Origin: an uncultured Collinsella sp.
GTDB lineage: Bacteria > Actinomycetota > Coriobacteriia > Coriobacteriales > Coriobacteriaceae
Direction: 5' to 3'
DNA length: 20,265 nucleotides
Assembly: GCA_905197665.1 (NCBI GenBank)
Contig: CAJJZP010000027.1
Location: forward strand, 1-20,265
Positions 7,252-13,301 of this stretch are shown here, piece after piece (the stretch's first letter is position 1; each line of letters starts with the position of its first letter). A program made the translations under genes and the position numbers. A model generated the notes under the pieces. The model saw only the letters and a program-made list of their open reading frames with translations, did not search any database and was not told the DNA's origin.

Positions 7252-7271
7252 GACTTATATTGTATTAGAAC
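7252..7271 (-). promoter_or_regulatory. Candidate autoregulatory operator before the GntR gene
   Basis: The minus strand reads GTTCTAATACAATATAAGTC, sharing GTTnTAATAC and TATAA with the 5257-5276 box. It lies 44 bp upstream of the start codon. Two direct repeats TGCTAAAA (at 7270-7278 and 7302-7310 on the complement) flank the same promoter region. Confidence 0.4.
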
Positions 7272-7424
7272 TTTTTAGCACTCCACGCCATTTCCTATAA
7301 TGTTTTAGCAAACGAGGGGTTATTTTGCGTAAGCGGTGTAGAGTCCATCCATTTCCACATACAGCTTCAATCTGATGGCGGTATATGCATCCGATAAGCC
7401 GATTGATTTTTATCTTCTACCTGT

Positions 7425-7460
7425 CTCACATTCATCCCTCGTCGTAGAGATGAATGTGAG
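7425..7460. repeat. 12-bp hairpin related to the TCTCTC/GAGAGA elements
   Basis: CTCACATTCATC (7425-7436) pairs perfectly with GATGAATGTGAG (7449-7460) across a 12-nt loop, followed by GTGAGAGATA. Composition and the GAGAGAT tail resemble the elements at 2111-2337, on the other side of the PTS cassette. Confidence 0.6.
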
Positions 7461-7484
7461 GTGAGAGATACGTACTTGACGCGC

Positions 7485-7609
7485 GAGCGTGGATATTTGG
7501 ACGGTTTTTGGGCTTTTGGCGGCCGATTTCGTCCGAAAATCCACGCTCATGCGGCAGACGTCCGAATTTCCACGCTCGTGTGCCAGAAAATCCACGCTCA
7601 TCCGGCAGA
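7485..7609. repeat. Four-copy TCCACGCTC repeat cluster
   Basis: Three direct copies of a unit like CGTCCGAAAATCCACGCTC plus a CGGCAGA or GCCAGA tail (cores at 7540-7548, 7569-7577, 7591-7599) and one inverted copy at 7485-7503. The inverted copy and the first direct copy (7530-7548) form a 19-bp stem with two mismatches and a 26-nt loop. Spacings of 29 and 22 bp and the inverted copy argue against CRISPR. Confidence 0.75.
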
Positions 7610-7637
7610 TTGGTCGAAGGCCCCATATGGGTATACT
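7610..7637 (+). promoter_or_regulatory. Promoter of the M16 peptidase gene
   Basis: TTGGTC (7610-7615), 16-nt spacer, TATACT (7632-7637). A 10-bp palindrome CCCATATGGG (7622-7631) sits inside the spacer. The leader carries a small stem CGCCCC/GGGGCG (7658-7673) just before the Shine-Dalgarno. Confidence 0.45.
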
Positions 7638-7689
7638 CTCGGGGATTCGACTCGATTCGCCCCCGTTGGGGCGCCAAAGGAGACTGCAT

Positions 7690-10600
7690 ATGCCCACTAC
7701 CTCAACCGACCCGCGCGCCGCTGCCGCCGCGCTGCTGGTGCCCGGCACCACCTGCCATGGCTTTGCCGTCGAGCGCTGCGAGACCGTGCCCGAGCTCGAC
7801 TCGGACGCCTACGTGCTGCGCCACACCGCTTCGGGCGCTCGCCTGCTGTACCTGGCGTGCGACGACGAGAACAAGGCCTTTGCCATTGGCTTTAAGACGC
7901 CGCCGGCCGATTCCACCGGCGTGTTCCATATTCTTGAGCACTCGGTGCTGTGCGGATCGGCCAGGTTCCCCGTCAAGGAGCCGTTTGTCGACCTGATCAA
8001 GAGCTCCATGCAGACGTTCCTCAACGCCATGACCTACCCCGACAAGACTATCTACCCCGTTGCCACCACCAACGAGCAGGACCTGTACAACCTGATGGAC
8101 GTGTACCTGGACGCGGTGTTCAACCCGGCGATCTACACCAAGCCCACCATTTTTGAGCAGGAGGGATGGCACTACGAGCTTGACCTGCCGGAAGGCGCCG
8201 AGGGCGAGAGCGACGGCAGCTCCGCGAGCCTGCGCGAAGGCACGCTGCGCTATAACGGCGTGGTGTTCAACGAGATGAAGGGCGCGCTGTCCGACCCCAT
8301 GAGCGTGCTGGACGACGCCGTCAACGCCGCGCTCTATCCCGACACCGCCTATGCGCACGAGAGCGGCGGCGACCCGCGCGCAATCCCTGCGCTCACCTAC
8401 GAGCAGTTCCTGGATACGCACGCGCGCCACTACAATCCTTCCAACTCCTACATCACGCTCTATGGCGACCTAGATGTGGACCGCGCGCTGGCCTTTTTGG
8501 ACGAGCGCTATCTGTCGCAGCCGAGTGCCGCGAGCCGGCGCATGGACGCAGCCGTTGCCGCCGGCGAGGACCCGTCCACGCTGGCGCCCAATCCGCTGGA
8601 CGTGCAGGCGCCCGTGACCTGCGAGTATAAGCGCGTCGAGATGGCCACCACGCCCGAAAACGCCCTGGTGGGCCTGGGCCTTGTGCTGGGCAGCGCGCTC
8701 GACCGCAAGCGCACGATCGCCGCGGACATCCTGTTCGAGGCGCTGCTGGGCTCCAACGAAGCACCGGTTAAGAAGGCCATTCTGGCGGCGGGTCTGGGCG
8801 GCAACGTGGTGAGCTACACCGCGGCCGAGAGCCTGCAGCCCTACGAGCTCATCATGCTGCAAAACGCGCAGCCCGGCGTGGCGCGCGAGCTGCGTCGCGT
8901 GTTCCAGGACGCCTGCCGCGACCTGTGCGAGCACGGCGTTCCGCGCGAGCGCCTGGAAGCCATCATCAGCAGCAACGAATACGACCTGCGCCAGCGCGAC
9001 TACGGTATCGCCGACGGCGTGGCCATTGCGTGCGACGCGCTGAGCACATGGCTCTACGATGACGACGCTGCGACGCTGGCGCTCAAGTATGGCCCGGTGT
9101 ACGAGGAGCTACGCGGCGAGCTGGACGGCAGCTATTTTGAGGACCTGCTGCGCGAGCTGGTGCTGGAAAACGACCACATGGCGTTGGTCGAGCTGGTGCC
9201 GGTGGACGCCGCCGAGGGTTCGGAGGGCGCCGAAGCTGCCGAGCTGACTGCCAAGCGCGACGCCATGACCGATGCCGAGCTGGCCGATGTGGTCGAGCGC
9301 ACGACCGCGCTGCGCGCCGCGCAGGAGGCGGATGACACGCCCGAGGCCAAGGCCACGCTGCCGCGCCTGCGTGTATCCGACATTGGCGAGGCGCGCCCCG
9401 AGCCGCCGCTCGTTGTGGACACGACCGCGCCCATCCCCTGCCTGCGCCACGGCATCCCCACCAACCGCCTGGCCTACGCCATGCAGTATTTCGACCTGAG
9501 CTGCGTCGCGTTTGAGGACCTGCCCTATGTGACGCTGCTCTGCCGCCTGCTTAAGCAGCTGCCCACGCGCGAGCACTCGGCCGAGGAACTCGACAACTTG
9601 CTCGCTGGCAAGCTGGGCTTTTTGAGCTTTACGACCGAAGTCATGACCCAGCCCGACGTGGACGGCGTGCGCCCCTACCTGCTGGTGAGCGCCGGCGCCC
9701 TGTCCGAGAAGATTGATGCACTGGCGAGTCTGCCGCGCGAGGTGTGGTCGAGCACGCTTTTACTCGATGCCGATGCCGACCGCGTGCGCGACGTGCTTAC
9801 GCAGATTCGCATTGGGCTTGAGCAGGGCTTTATCAACAACGGACACTCGGCGGCGCTCGGTCGCGCTATGAGCTACAGTTCGCCTTCGGCCGTGGTGCGC
9901 GAGCAGCTTTCGGGCGTGGACTTCTATCTGTTCCTGCGCGATCTGCTCGACCACTTTGACGAGCGCCTGGATGACCTGCGCGCCAAGCTTGCCGAGCTGG
10001 CAGGCCGCATCTTTGTGGCCGACGGCTGCCTGGCGAGCTTTACCGGCAGCGACGAGGACTTTGACGCGTACTGGGATGCCGCGGGTAACCTGGGGCTTGG
10101 CGCGGGCGACGGCGCCGATGCCGGCCGCGATGCGCTCGTAGTGCCGACGCCGTGCGACCGCCACGAGGCTTTTGTTATCCCCAGTGACATCTGCTTTGCG
10201 GCAAGCGCGTACGATCCGCGTCGCCTGGACATCGACGTGACGGGCGCCTGGGCGGTTGCCGCCAACGCGCTCTCCTACGACTACCTGTGGAACGAGATCC
10301 GCGTGAAGGGCGGTGCGTACGGCTGCGGATTCCGCGCTGCCGGCGAGCGTCAGGCGGCGTTCTACACCTACCGCGACCCAGCAATCGACCCCTCGATTGA
10401 GCGCGTGGCGCGCGCAGGCGAATGGCTCGGCAGCTTTGAACCTGACGAGGCCGCCTTTGAGGGCTTTATCGTGAGCTGCGTGAGCGGCATGGACGCGCCC
10501 GTGAAGCCGTACGCGCTCACCAAACGCCGCAACACGACCTACCTGGCTGGACTCGATCCGCACGCCCGCGAGGAGCGCCGCGCCCAGATGCTTGCGGCCA

Positions 10601-10734
10601 CACCCGGTGAGCTGCGCTCGCTCGGCGCCGATGTGACGCGCATCGCAGCCGCGTCGCCCACCTGCGTCTTTGGCGGCCGAGACGTCATCGCCAAGAGCAA
10701 CGCCGGCTTTAACGTCATCGACCTGCTGGGCTAA
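7690..10734 (+). CDS. M16C-family zinc metallopeptidase (PreP/insulinase-like)
   Basis: A 1014-residue peptidase of the pitrilysin/insulinase clan, subfamily M16C (presequence-protease type), which folds as a two-half chamber degrading peptides. The inverted zinc motif HxxEH is HILEH at 80-84 (His80 and His84 as zinc ligands, Glu83 as catalytic base). The third ligand is probably Glu195 in VVFNEMKGALSDP. The family phrase TYPDKTIYPVATTNEQDLYNLMDVYLDAVF follows the zinc motif. The C-terminal half carries the substrate-site motif RVKGGAYG (871-878). No signal peptide is present, so it is probably cytosolic. Length is normal for PreP-like proteins. ATG 7690 has AAAGGAG at 7 nt; the reading frame stays open upstream to 7489 but only through the repeat cluster. 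Monocistronic, with its own promoter and terminator. Confidence 0.95.
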   Translation: MPTTSTDPRAAAAALLVPGTTCHGFAVERCETVPELDSDAYVLRHTASGARLLYLACDDENKAFAIGFKTPPADSTGVFHILEHSVLCGSARFPVKEPFVDLIKSSMQTFLNAMTYPDKTIYPVATTNEQDLYNLMDVYLDAVFNPAIYTKPTIFEQEGWHYELDLPEGAEGESDGSSASLREGTLRYNGVVFNEMKGALSDPMSVLDDAVNAALYPDTAYAHESGGDPRAIPALTYEQFLDTHARHYNPSNSYITLYGDLDVDRALAFLDERYLSQPSAASRRMDAAVAAGEDPSTLAPNPLDVQAPVTCEYKRVEMATTPENALVGLGLVLGSALDRKRTIAADILFEALLGSNEAPVKKAILAAGLGGNVVSYTAAESLQPYELIMLQNAQPGVARELRRVFQDACRDLCEHGVPRERLEAIISSNEYDLRQRDYGIADGVAIACDALSTWLYDDDAATLALKYGPVYEELRGELDGSYFEDLLRELVLENDHMALVELVPVDAAEGSEGAEAAELTAKRDAMTDAELADVVERTTALRAAQEADDTPEAKATLPRLRVSDIGEARPEPPLVVDTTAPIPCLRHGIPTNRLAYAMQYFDLSCVAFEDLPYVTLLCRLLKQLPTREHSAEELDNLLAGKLGFLSFTTEVMTQPDVDGVRPYLLVSAGALSEKIDALASLPREVWSSTLLLDADADRVRDVLTQIRIGLEQGFINNGHSAALGRAMSYSSPSAVVREQLSGVDFYLFLRDLLDHFDERLDDLRAKLAELAGRIFVADGCLASFTGSDEDFDAYWDAAGNLGLGAGDGADAGRDALVVPTPCDRHEAFVIPSDICFAASAYDPRRLDIDVTGAWAVAANALSYDYLWNEIRVKGGAYGCGFRAAGERQAAFYTYRDPAIDPSIERVARAGEWLGSFEPDEAAFEGFIVSCVSGMDAPVKPYALTKRRNTTYLAGLDPHAREERRAQMLAATPGELRSLGADVTRIAAASPTCVFGGRDVIAKSNAGFNVIDLLG

Positions 10735-10742
10735 CGCACAGC

Positions 10743-10784
10743 AAAGGTAGATTTTTGGGACATGCCTGAAAATCTACCTTTTTT
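10743..10784 (+). terminator. Terminator of the M16 gene; also a dispersed repeat
   Basis: A perfect 13-bp stem AAAGGTAGATTTT / AAAATCTACCTTT with a 13-nt loop, followed by TTTTTT. The segment GTAGATTTTTGGGACATGCC (10747-10766) recurs exactly in inverted orientation at 14982-15001, loop included, so this terminator belongs to a repeat family. Confidence 0.85.
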
Positions 10785-10825
10785 CTGCGGCTTGGGCGGG
10801 GCGGCGCAGCCCACCGCGGCGGTTT

Positions 10826-10963
10826 GTCTCAATCTGTAACATCTAGACGGCAATATCGGCTCCAGATGTTACAGATCGAGACGTTTCCGAATGTCGCCGG
10901 CTCTTTGTCTCGATCTGTAACAGCTAGGCCCATTTTTGCCGAGTTACTGTTACAGATCGAGAC
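10826..10963. repeat. Two tandem long hairpins with GTCTC[A/G]ATCTGTAACA arms
   Basis: Hairpin 1: 10826-10844 pairs with 10864-10882 (19 bp, one mismatch, 19-nt loop). Hairpin 2: GTCTCGATCTGTAACAG (10907-10923) pairs perfectly with 10947-10963 (17 bp, 23-nt loop). The arms are nearly identical between the hairpins while loops and spacer differ. The copies are 81 bp apart and neither is followed by a T-tract. Confidence 0.85.
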
Positions 10964-10995
10964 GAACTGCCGCAGACGCCCACTCCACAGCACAG

Positions 10996-11022
10996 ACCAC
11001 CACAAAGGTGCCTGTCCCCTTT
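10996..11022. repeat. CCACCACAAAGG...CCTTT repeat, uninterrupted copy
   Basis: A 27-nt stretch with ACCACCACAAAGG, the loop-like TGCCTGTCC and CCTTT. It is identical to the reverse complement of the reconstructed IS target (11735-11755 joined to 13212-13229). The right arm decays after CCTTT (CTCAGTGGTGA), so this copy forms an imperfect hairpin. Confidence 0.75.
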
Positions 11023-11035
11023 CTCAGTGGTGATT

Positions 11036-11066
11036 CGAACACTTGTTCTATACGTACACATGTTCT
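11036..11066. promoter_or_regulatory. Two tandem LexA-like boxes upstream of hicAB
   Basis: CGAACACTTGTTCT (11036-11049) contains GAACA-N2-TGTTC, the form of Gram-positive and actinobacterial SOS boxes. CGTACACATGTTCT (11053-11066) matches it at 12 of 14 positions. They lie just upstream of the hicA -35 element. The sequence match is direct; binding by LexA is inference. Confidence 0.5.
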
Positions 11067-11079
11067 ATATTATGAGTGT

Positions 11080-11117
11080 TTGCATCGGACTTAAATTGCA
11101 ACTAGAATATAGTTGCA
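11080..11117 (+). promoter_or_regulatory. hicAB promoter with palindrome over the -10
   Basis: TTGCAT (11080-11085), 17-nt spacer, TAGAAT (11103-11108). A palindrome TGCAACTA-N5-TAGTTGCA (11097-11117) covers the -10 and the likely start point. This is where an autorepressing HicB would be expected to bind. Confidence 0.65.
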
Positions 11118-11131
11118 GAATGTGAGGCGGG

Positions 11132-11395
11132 ATGACTCGAGCCGATAAACTCATCGCCCAGCTGTTTAGCTGCCCTTCGACGTATCGGTATGCCGATTTT
11201 TTAAAAGTCATGGTCTCATATGGCTTTGAAATGGACAGCAAAGGCAAGACTTCCGGATCGCGCGTTCGCTTCTACAGGCCCTCAGATGGCAGGATGTTCG
11301 TGATGCACGCGCCTCATCCATCTGACGAATTGACAGCGGGGACAATTCGAAACATCGTTCGATTTCTGCAGGATGTCGGAGGCAGTCATGAGTAA
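11132..11395 (+). CDS. hicA: HicA-type toxin (mRNA interferase)
   Basis: An 87-residue protein of the HicA family, small double-stranded-RNA-binding-fold endoribonucleases that cleave mRNA. The features are those of the subgroup with GSRVRFYRP followed by MHAPHPSDELTAGTIRNIVRFLQDVG: a Gly-Ser-Arg strand, an HxPHP-like histidine cluster (about 55-58) and the closing helix. The ATG has GAGG 4 nt upstream. Its 3' end overlaps hicB by 8 nt, the usual compact toxin-first arrangement of hicAB. Base composition looks lower in GC than the flanking housekeeping genes, in keeping with transfer. Family assignment is firm from motifs plus the partner gene; activity is untested. Confidence 0.88.
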   Translation: MTRADKLIAQLFSCPSTYRYADFLKVMVSYGFEMDSKGKTSGSRVRFYRPSDGRMFVMHAPHPSDELTAGTIRNIVRFLQDVGGSHE

Positions 11396-11717
11396 CGTTT
11401 TGGCATACAAGGGCTATTTCGCCCCAGTCGAGTTCGATGCCGAGCAGCGTGTACTAACAGGTATGGTCGCCGGCATTAGAGACGCAATCGTATTTGAAGG
11501 CTCCACGGCTGAAGAAGTGGAACAATGCTTCCACGACGCCGTCGACGATTACCTTGAGTTTTGCGCCGAGAAGGGCAAAGAGCCCGAGCGGGCTTTTAAG
11601 GGCTCGTTCAACGTAAGAACGGGCTCTGAGCTCCACAAACAGGCGGCGCTGGCAGCGGCAAAGAAGGGCGAGTCACTCAATAAGTTTGTGACTGAAGCGA
11701 TCGCTGCGGCGCTATAG
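11388..11717 (+). CDS. hicB: HicB-type antitoxin with ribbon-helix-helix tail
   Basis: A 109-residue partner of HicA. The N-terminal partial RNase-H-like HicB fold is recognisable in YKGYFAPVEFDAEQRVLTGMVAGI, followed by the helix FEGSTAEEVEQCFHDAVDDYLEFCAEKG. The C-terminus (about 77-109: VRTGSELHKQAALAAAKKGESLNKFVTEAIAAAL) is a ribbon-helix-helix DNA-binding domain, so it should both neutralise HicA and repress the operon. The start used is ATG 11388, with GGAGG at 5 nt; an in-frame ATG at 11373 lacks this. The remains of a hairpin that could have been the operon terminator follow 17 nt after the stop and are split by the IS element. Confidence 0.88.
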   Translation: MSNVLAYKGYFAPVEFDAEQRVLTGMVAGIRDAIVFEGSTAEEVEQCFHDAVDDYLEFCAEKGKEPERAFKGSFNVRTGSELHKQAALAAAKKGESLNKFVTEAIAAAL

Positions 11718-11762
11718 CGTTAACGCATGGGCCAAAACCACCACAAAGGGGACAGTGAACTG

Positions 11763-11799
11763 CCTCCCATTTCTTGGACATCGGGAAATGGGAGGTTTT
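11763..11799 (+). promoter_or_regulatory. IS left-end hairpin covering the orfA ribosome-binding site
   Basis: CCTCCCATTTC (11763-11773) pairs perfectly with GAAATGGGAGG (11785-11795), with an 11-nt loop, followed by TTTT. The right arm contains GGGAGG, the Shine-Dalgarno of orfA (ATG 6 nt later). Transcripts entering from outside would hide the site and may also terminate. Confidence 0.75.
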
Positions 11800-11801
11800 C
11801 C

Positions 11802-12298
11802 ATGAGTATAGACCTCAGGGTGAAGCACGACCTGGAGTCCAGGAGGCGGGCCGTCGAGCTCTTCGACGCCGGCGTCGGCTGCAAGCCGGCGGCCGAGGCC
11901 CTGTCCGTCCCCCGCGAGACCGTGAGAGAATGGCAGTGGGTATACCGGGCGTTCGGAAGCGAGGCGCTGCTGTCCATGGGCGGGAAACAATCCAGTTACA
12001 CATTCGAGCAGAGGGTCGCCGCGGCGTCGGCCGTGGTCGACGGCGGGATGGCGAAGGCCGACGCCATGGCCGAGTTCGGGATCAGGTCGAAGTCCCCGCT
12101 GGAGCGCTGGTGCAGGCTCTACCGCGAGGGCGGCGCCGAGGCGCTGCGGCCCCGCCCGAAGGGCAGGCCGAGGGGGTCGAGGTCGAAACCCCGGGCCCGC
12201 ACCCGCGAGCAGGAGCTCGAGGAGCGCTGCCGCAGGCTCGAGGCCGAGGTCGCCTACCTAAAAAATTGCGCGCCCTGGTCGAGCGGGACGGGCTCTGA
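11802..12298 (+). CDS. IS3-family transposase OrfA, frameshifted at A6
   Basis: OrfA is the DNA-binding half of the transposase: two helix-turn-helix regions (about residues 5-55 and 65-110), then a basic segment and a leucine-zipper-like helix (QELEERCRRLEAEVAYLK). The expected family ending YLKKLRALVERDGL is encoded, but in the -1 frame relative to the start: at 12260-12265 there are six A where seven (or AAAAAAG) would keep one frame. The stated span therefore needs one extra base at that point and would give about 165 residues. Read without correction, the start frame runs on as non-conserved shadow sequence to 13247. The cause may be a real 1-bp deletion, reliance on slippage, or a sequencing error in a homopolymer. 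ATG 11802 has GGGAGG at 6 nt, inside a hairpin. Confidence 0.8.
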
Positions 12299-12318
12299 CC
12301 AGGGCGGCGGCCGAGGCG

Positions 12319-13170
12319 GTGAGGGCGCTGAGAGCGGAGGGGCACTCCCTGCGCCACCTGCTGGAGTGCTCGGGGCTCAGGAGGTCGACCTACTACTACG
12401 CGCTGGCGCACCCGCGGAGGCCGACCAGGCCCGAGCTGCGCGACGCCGCGGCCGAGATATTCTCGCGCACCGCCAACGGCTGCGGGCACCGGCAGATAGC
12501 CATGTGCCTGCGCGCCGAGCTGGGCGCGGTCGTGGCCGACAAGACCGTGCTCAAGATGATGCGCGAGATGGGCATCCGGTGCGGGATACGCCGCCGGGGC
12601 TCCCGCCGCCGGTACAGCTCCTACAGGGGGCTCGTGGGGAGCACGTTCGAGAACGTCATCGCGAGGGACTTCGGCGCCGAGGGGCCGTGGCAGAAGCTCG
12701 GCACCGACGTCACCGAGTTCAAGGTCGCCGGCGCCAAGGCCTACTGGGCCCCGGTGCTCGACTTCTGCACGAAGGAGATCGTGGCGAGCGACATATCGAC
12801 CTCGCCGGACCTCGCCCAGCAGCACAGGATGCTCGACCGGCTCCTCGAGGCCCTGCCCGACGGGGCGGCACCGACCATGCACTCGGACATGGGCTGGCAG
12901 TACCAGCACGAGTCCTACACCTCCAGGCTGGAGGGGGCGGGCATCACCCAGAGCATGTCGCGCAAGGGGAACTGCATCGACAACGCCGCCACCGAGCAGC
13001 TCTTCGGCCACGTGAAGGACGAGTTCTACCGCGGCAGGGAGTGGGGCAGCTTCGAGGACTTCAAGCGCGACCTGGAAGGGTACATAGTCCATTGGAACAC
13101 GCGGCGCAGGCAGGTAAGATTGAAGGGCCTGACGCCGGAGGAGTTCCGGAGCCGGGCCCTTGCGGCGTAG
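12319..13170 (+). CDS. IS3-family transposase OrfB (DDE catalytic domain)
   Basis: The integrase-like catalytic half, 283 residues counted from GTG 12319. The frame is open back to 12262, right at the A-run, after a TAA at 12259-12261, as expected for an OrfAB fusion made by frameshifting. An N-terminal HTH_21-like segment (SLRHLLECSGLRRSTYYYAL) precedes the rve core. The DDE residues are in GTDVTEF (first Asp), MHSDMGWQYQ (second Asp) and NAATEQLFGHVKDEFY (Glu). The terminal WNTRRRQVRLKGLTPEEFR is typical of the IS150 group. The domain is uninterrupted and looks functional. Whether OrfAB can be made depends on the A6 site upstream. Codon choice is rich in AGG and GGG, unlike neighbouring chromosomal genes. 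Confidence 0.93.
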   Translation: MRALRAEGHSLRHLLECSGLRRSTYYYALAHPRRPTRPELRDAAAEIFSRTANGCGHRQIAMCLRAELGAVVADKTVLKMMREMGIRCGIRRRGSRRRYSSYRGLVGSTFENVIARDFGAEGPWQKLGTDVTEFKVAGAKAYWAPVLDFCTKEIVASDISTSPDLAQQHRMLDRLLEALPDGAAPTMHSDMGWQYQHESYTSRLEGAGITQSMSRKGNCIDNAATEQLFGHVKDEFYRGREWGSFEDFKRDLEGYIVHWNTRRRQVRLKGLTPEEFRSRALAA

Positions 13171-13246
13171 TCGCTATTTATTCAGTCCAAGTTTCGGGGC
13201 GCAGTTCACAGGCACCTTTGTGGTGGTTTCGACATTTGCCCAGATA

Positions 13247-13285
13247 AAACCTGCCAAAATAAACCTGTCCCTTTTTGGCAGGTTT
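13247..13285. repeat. 13-bp hairpin with CCTGTCCC loop before the cyclo-ligase gene
   Basis: AAACCTGCCAAAA (13247-13259) pairs perfectly with TTTTGGCAGGTTT (13273-13285). The loop TAAACCTGTCCCT shares CCTGTCCC with the repeat at 10996-11022. It ends 5 nt before the Shine-Dalgarno of the next gene. Confidence 0.75.
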
Positions 13286-13301
13286 GCTAGAGGAGGTTGG
13301 G

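Larger units (their letters stand above)
11756..13208 (+). mobile_element. IS3-family (IS150-type) insertion sequence, complete
   Basis: A 1453-bp element with imperfect terminal inverted repeats starting TGAACTGC and sharing CCC and CTTGGAC (18 of the first 24 positions), with the 5'-TG...CA-3' ends of the IS3 family. It is flanked by a 3-bp direct repeat, CAG (11753-11755 and 13209-13211), consistent with target duplication. It carries orfA and orfB in overlapping frames with an A-run between them. Full-length ends plus an intact DDE orfB suggest recent arrival, but one base seems to be missing at the frameshift site. Confidence 0.92.
11735..13229. repeat. Hairpin repeat interrupted by the IS element
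   Basis: The left arm AAACCACCACAAAGG (11735-11749) and right arm CCTTTGTGGTGGTTT (13215-13229) are perfect 15-bp complements. Removing the IS and one CAG copy restores a hairpin with a 9-nt loop, GGACAGGCA. The same sequence recurs at 10996-11022. Confidence 0.85.

Noticed and set aside
7485..7609. Possible small CRISPR array
   Set aside because: Units are imperfect, one is inverted, spacings of 29 and 22 bp leave almost no spacer sequence, and no cas gene is present.
7489..7689. N-terminal extension of the M16 peptidase by 67 codons
   Set aside because: The extension translates the repeat cluster and the predicted promoter. AAAGGAG before ATG 7690 marks the true start.
7410..7751. Minus-strand ORF with a repeated CRMSVDF peptide
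   Set aside because: The peptide repeat is the reverse translation of the TCCACGCTC DNA repeats. It overlaps the M16 start and has no ribosome-binding site.
11727..13247. A 506-codon open frame through the IS element
   Set aside because: Only its first part (from 11802 to the A-run) has OrfA character. After 12260 it is an out-of-frame shadow of OrfB, which carries the DDE motifs in another frame.
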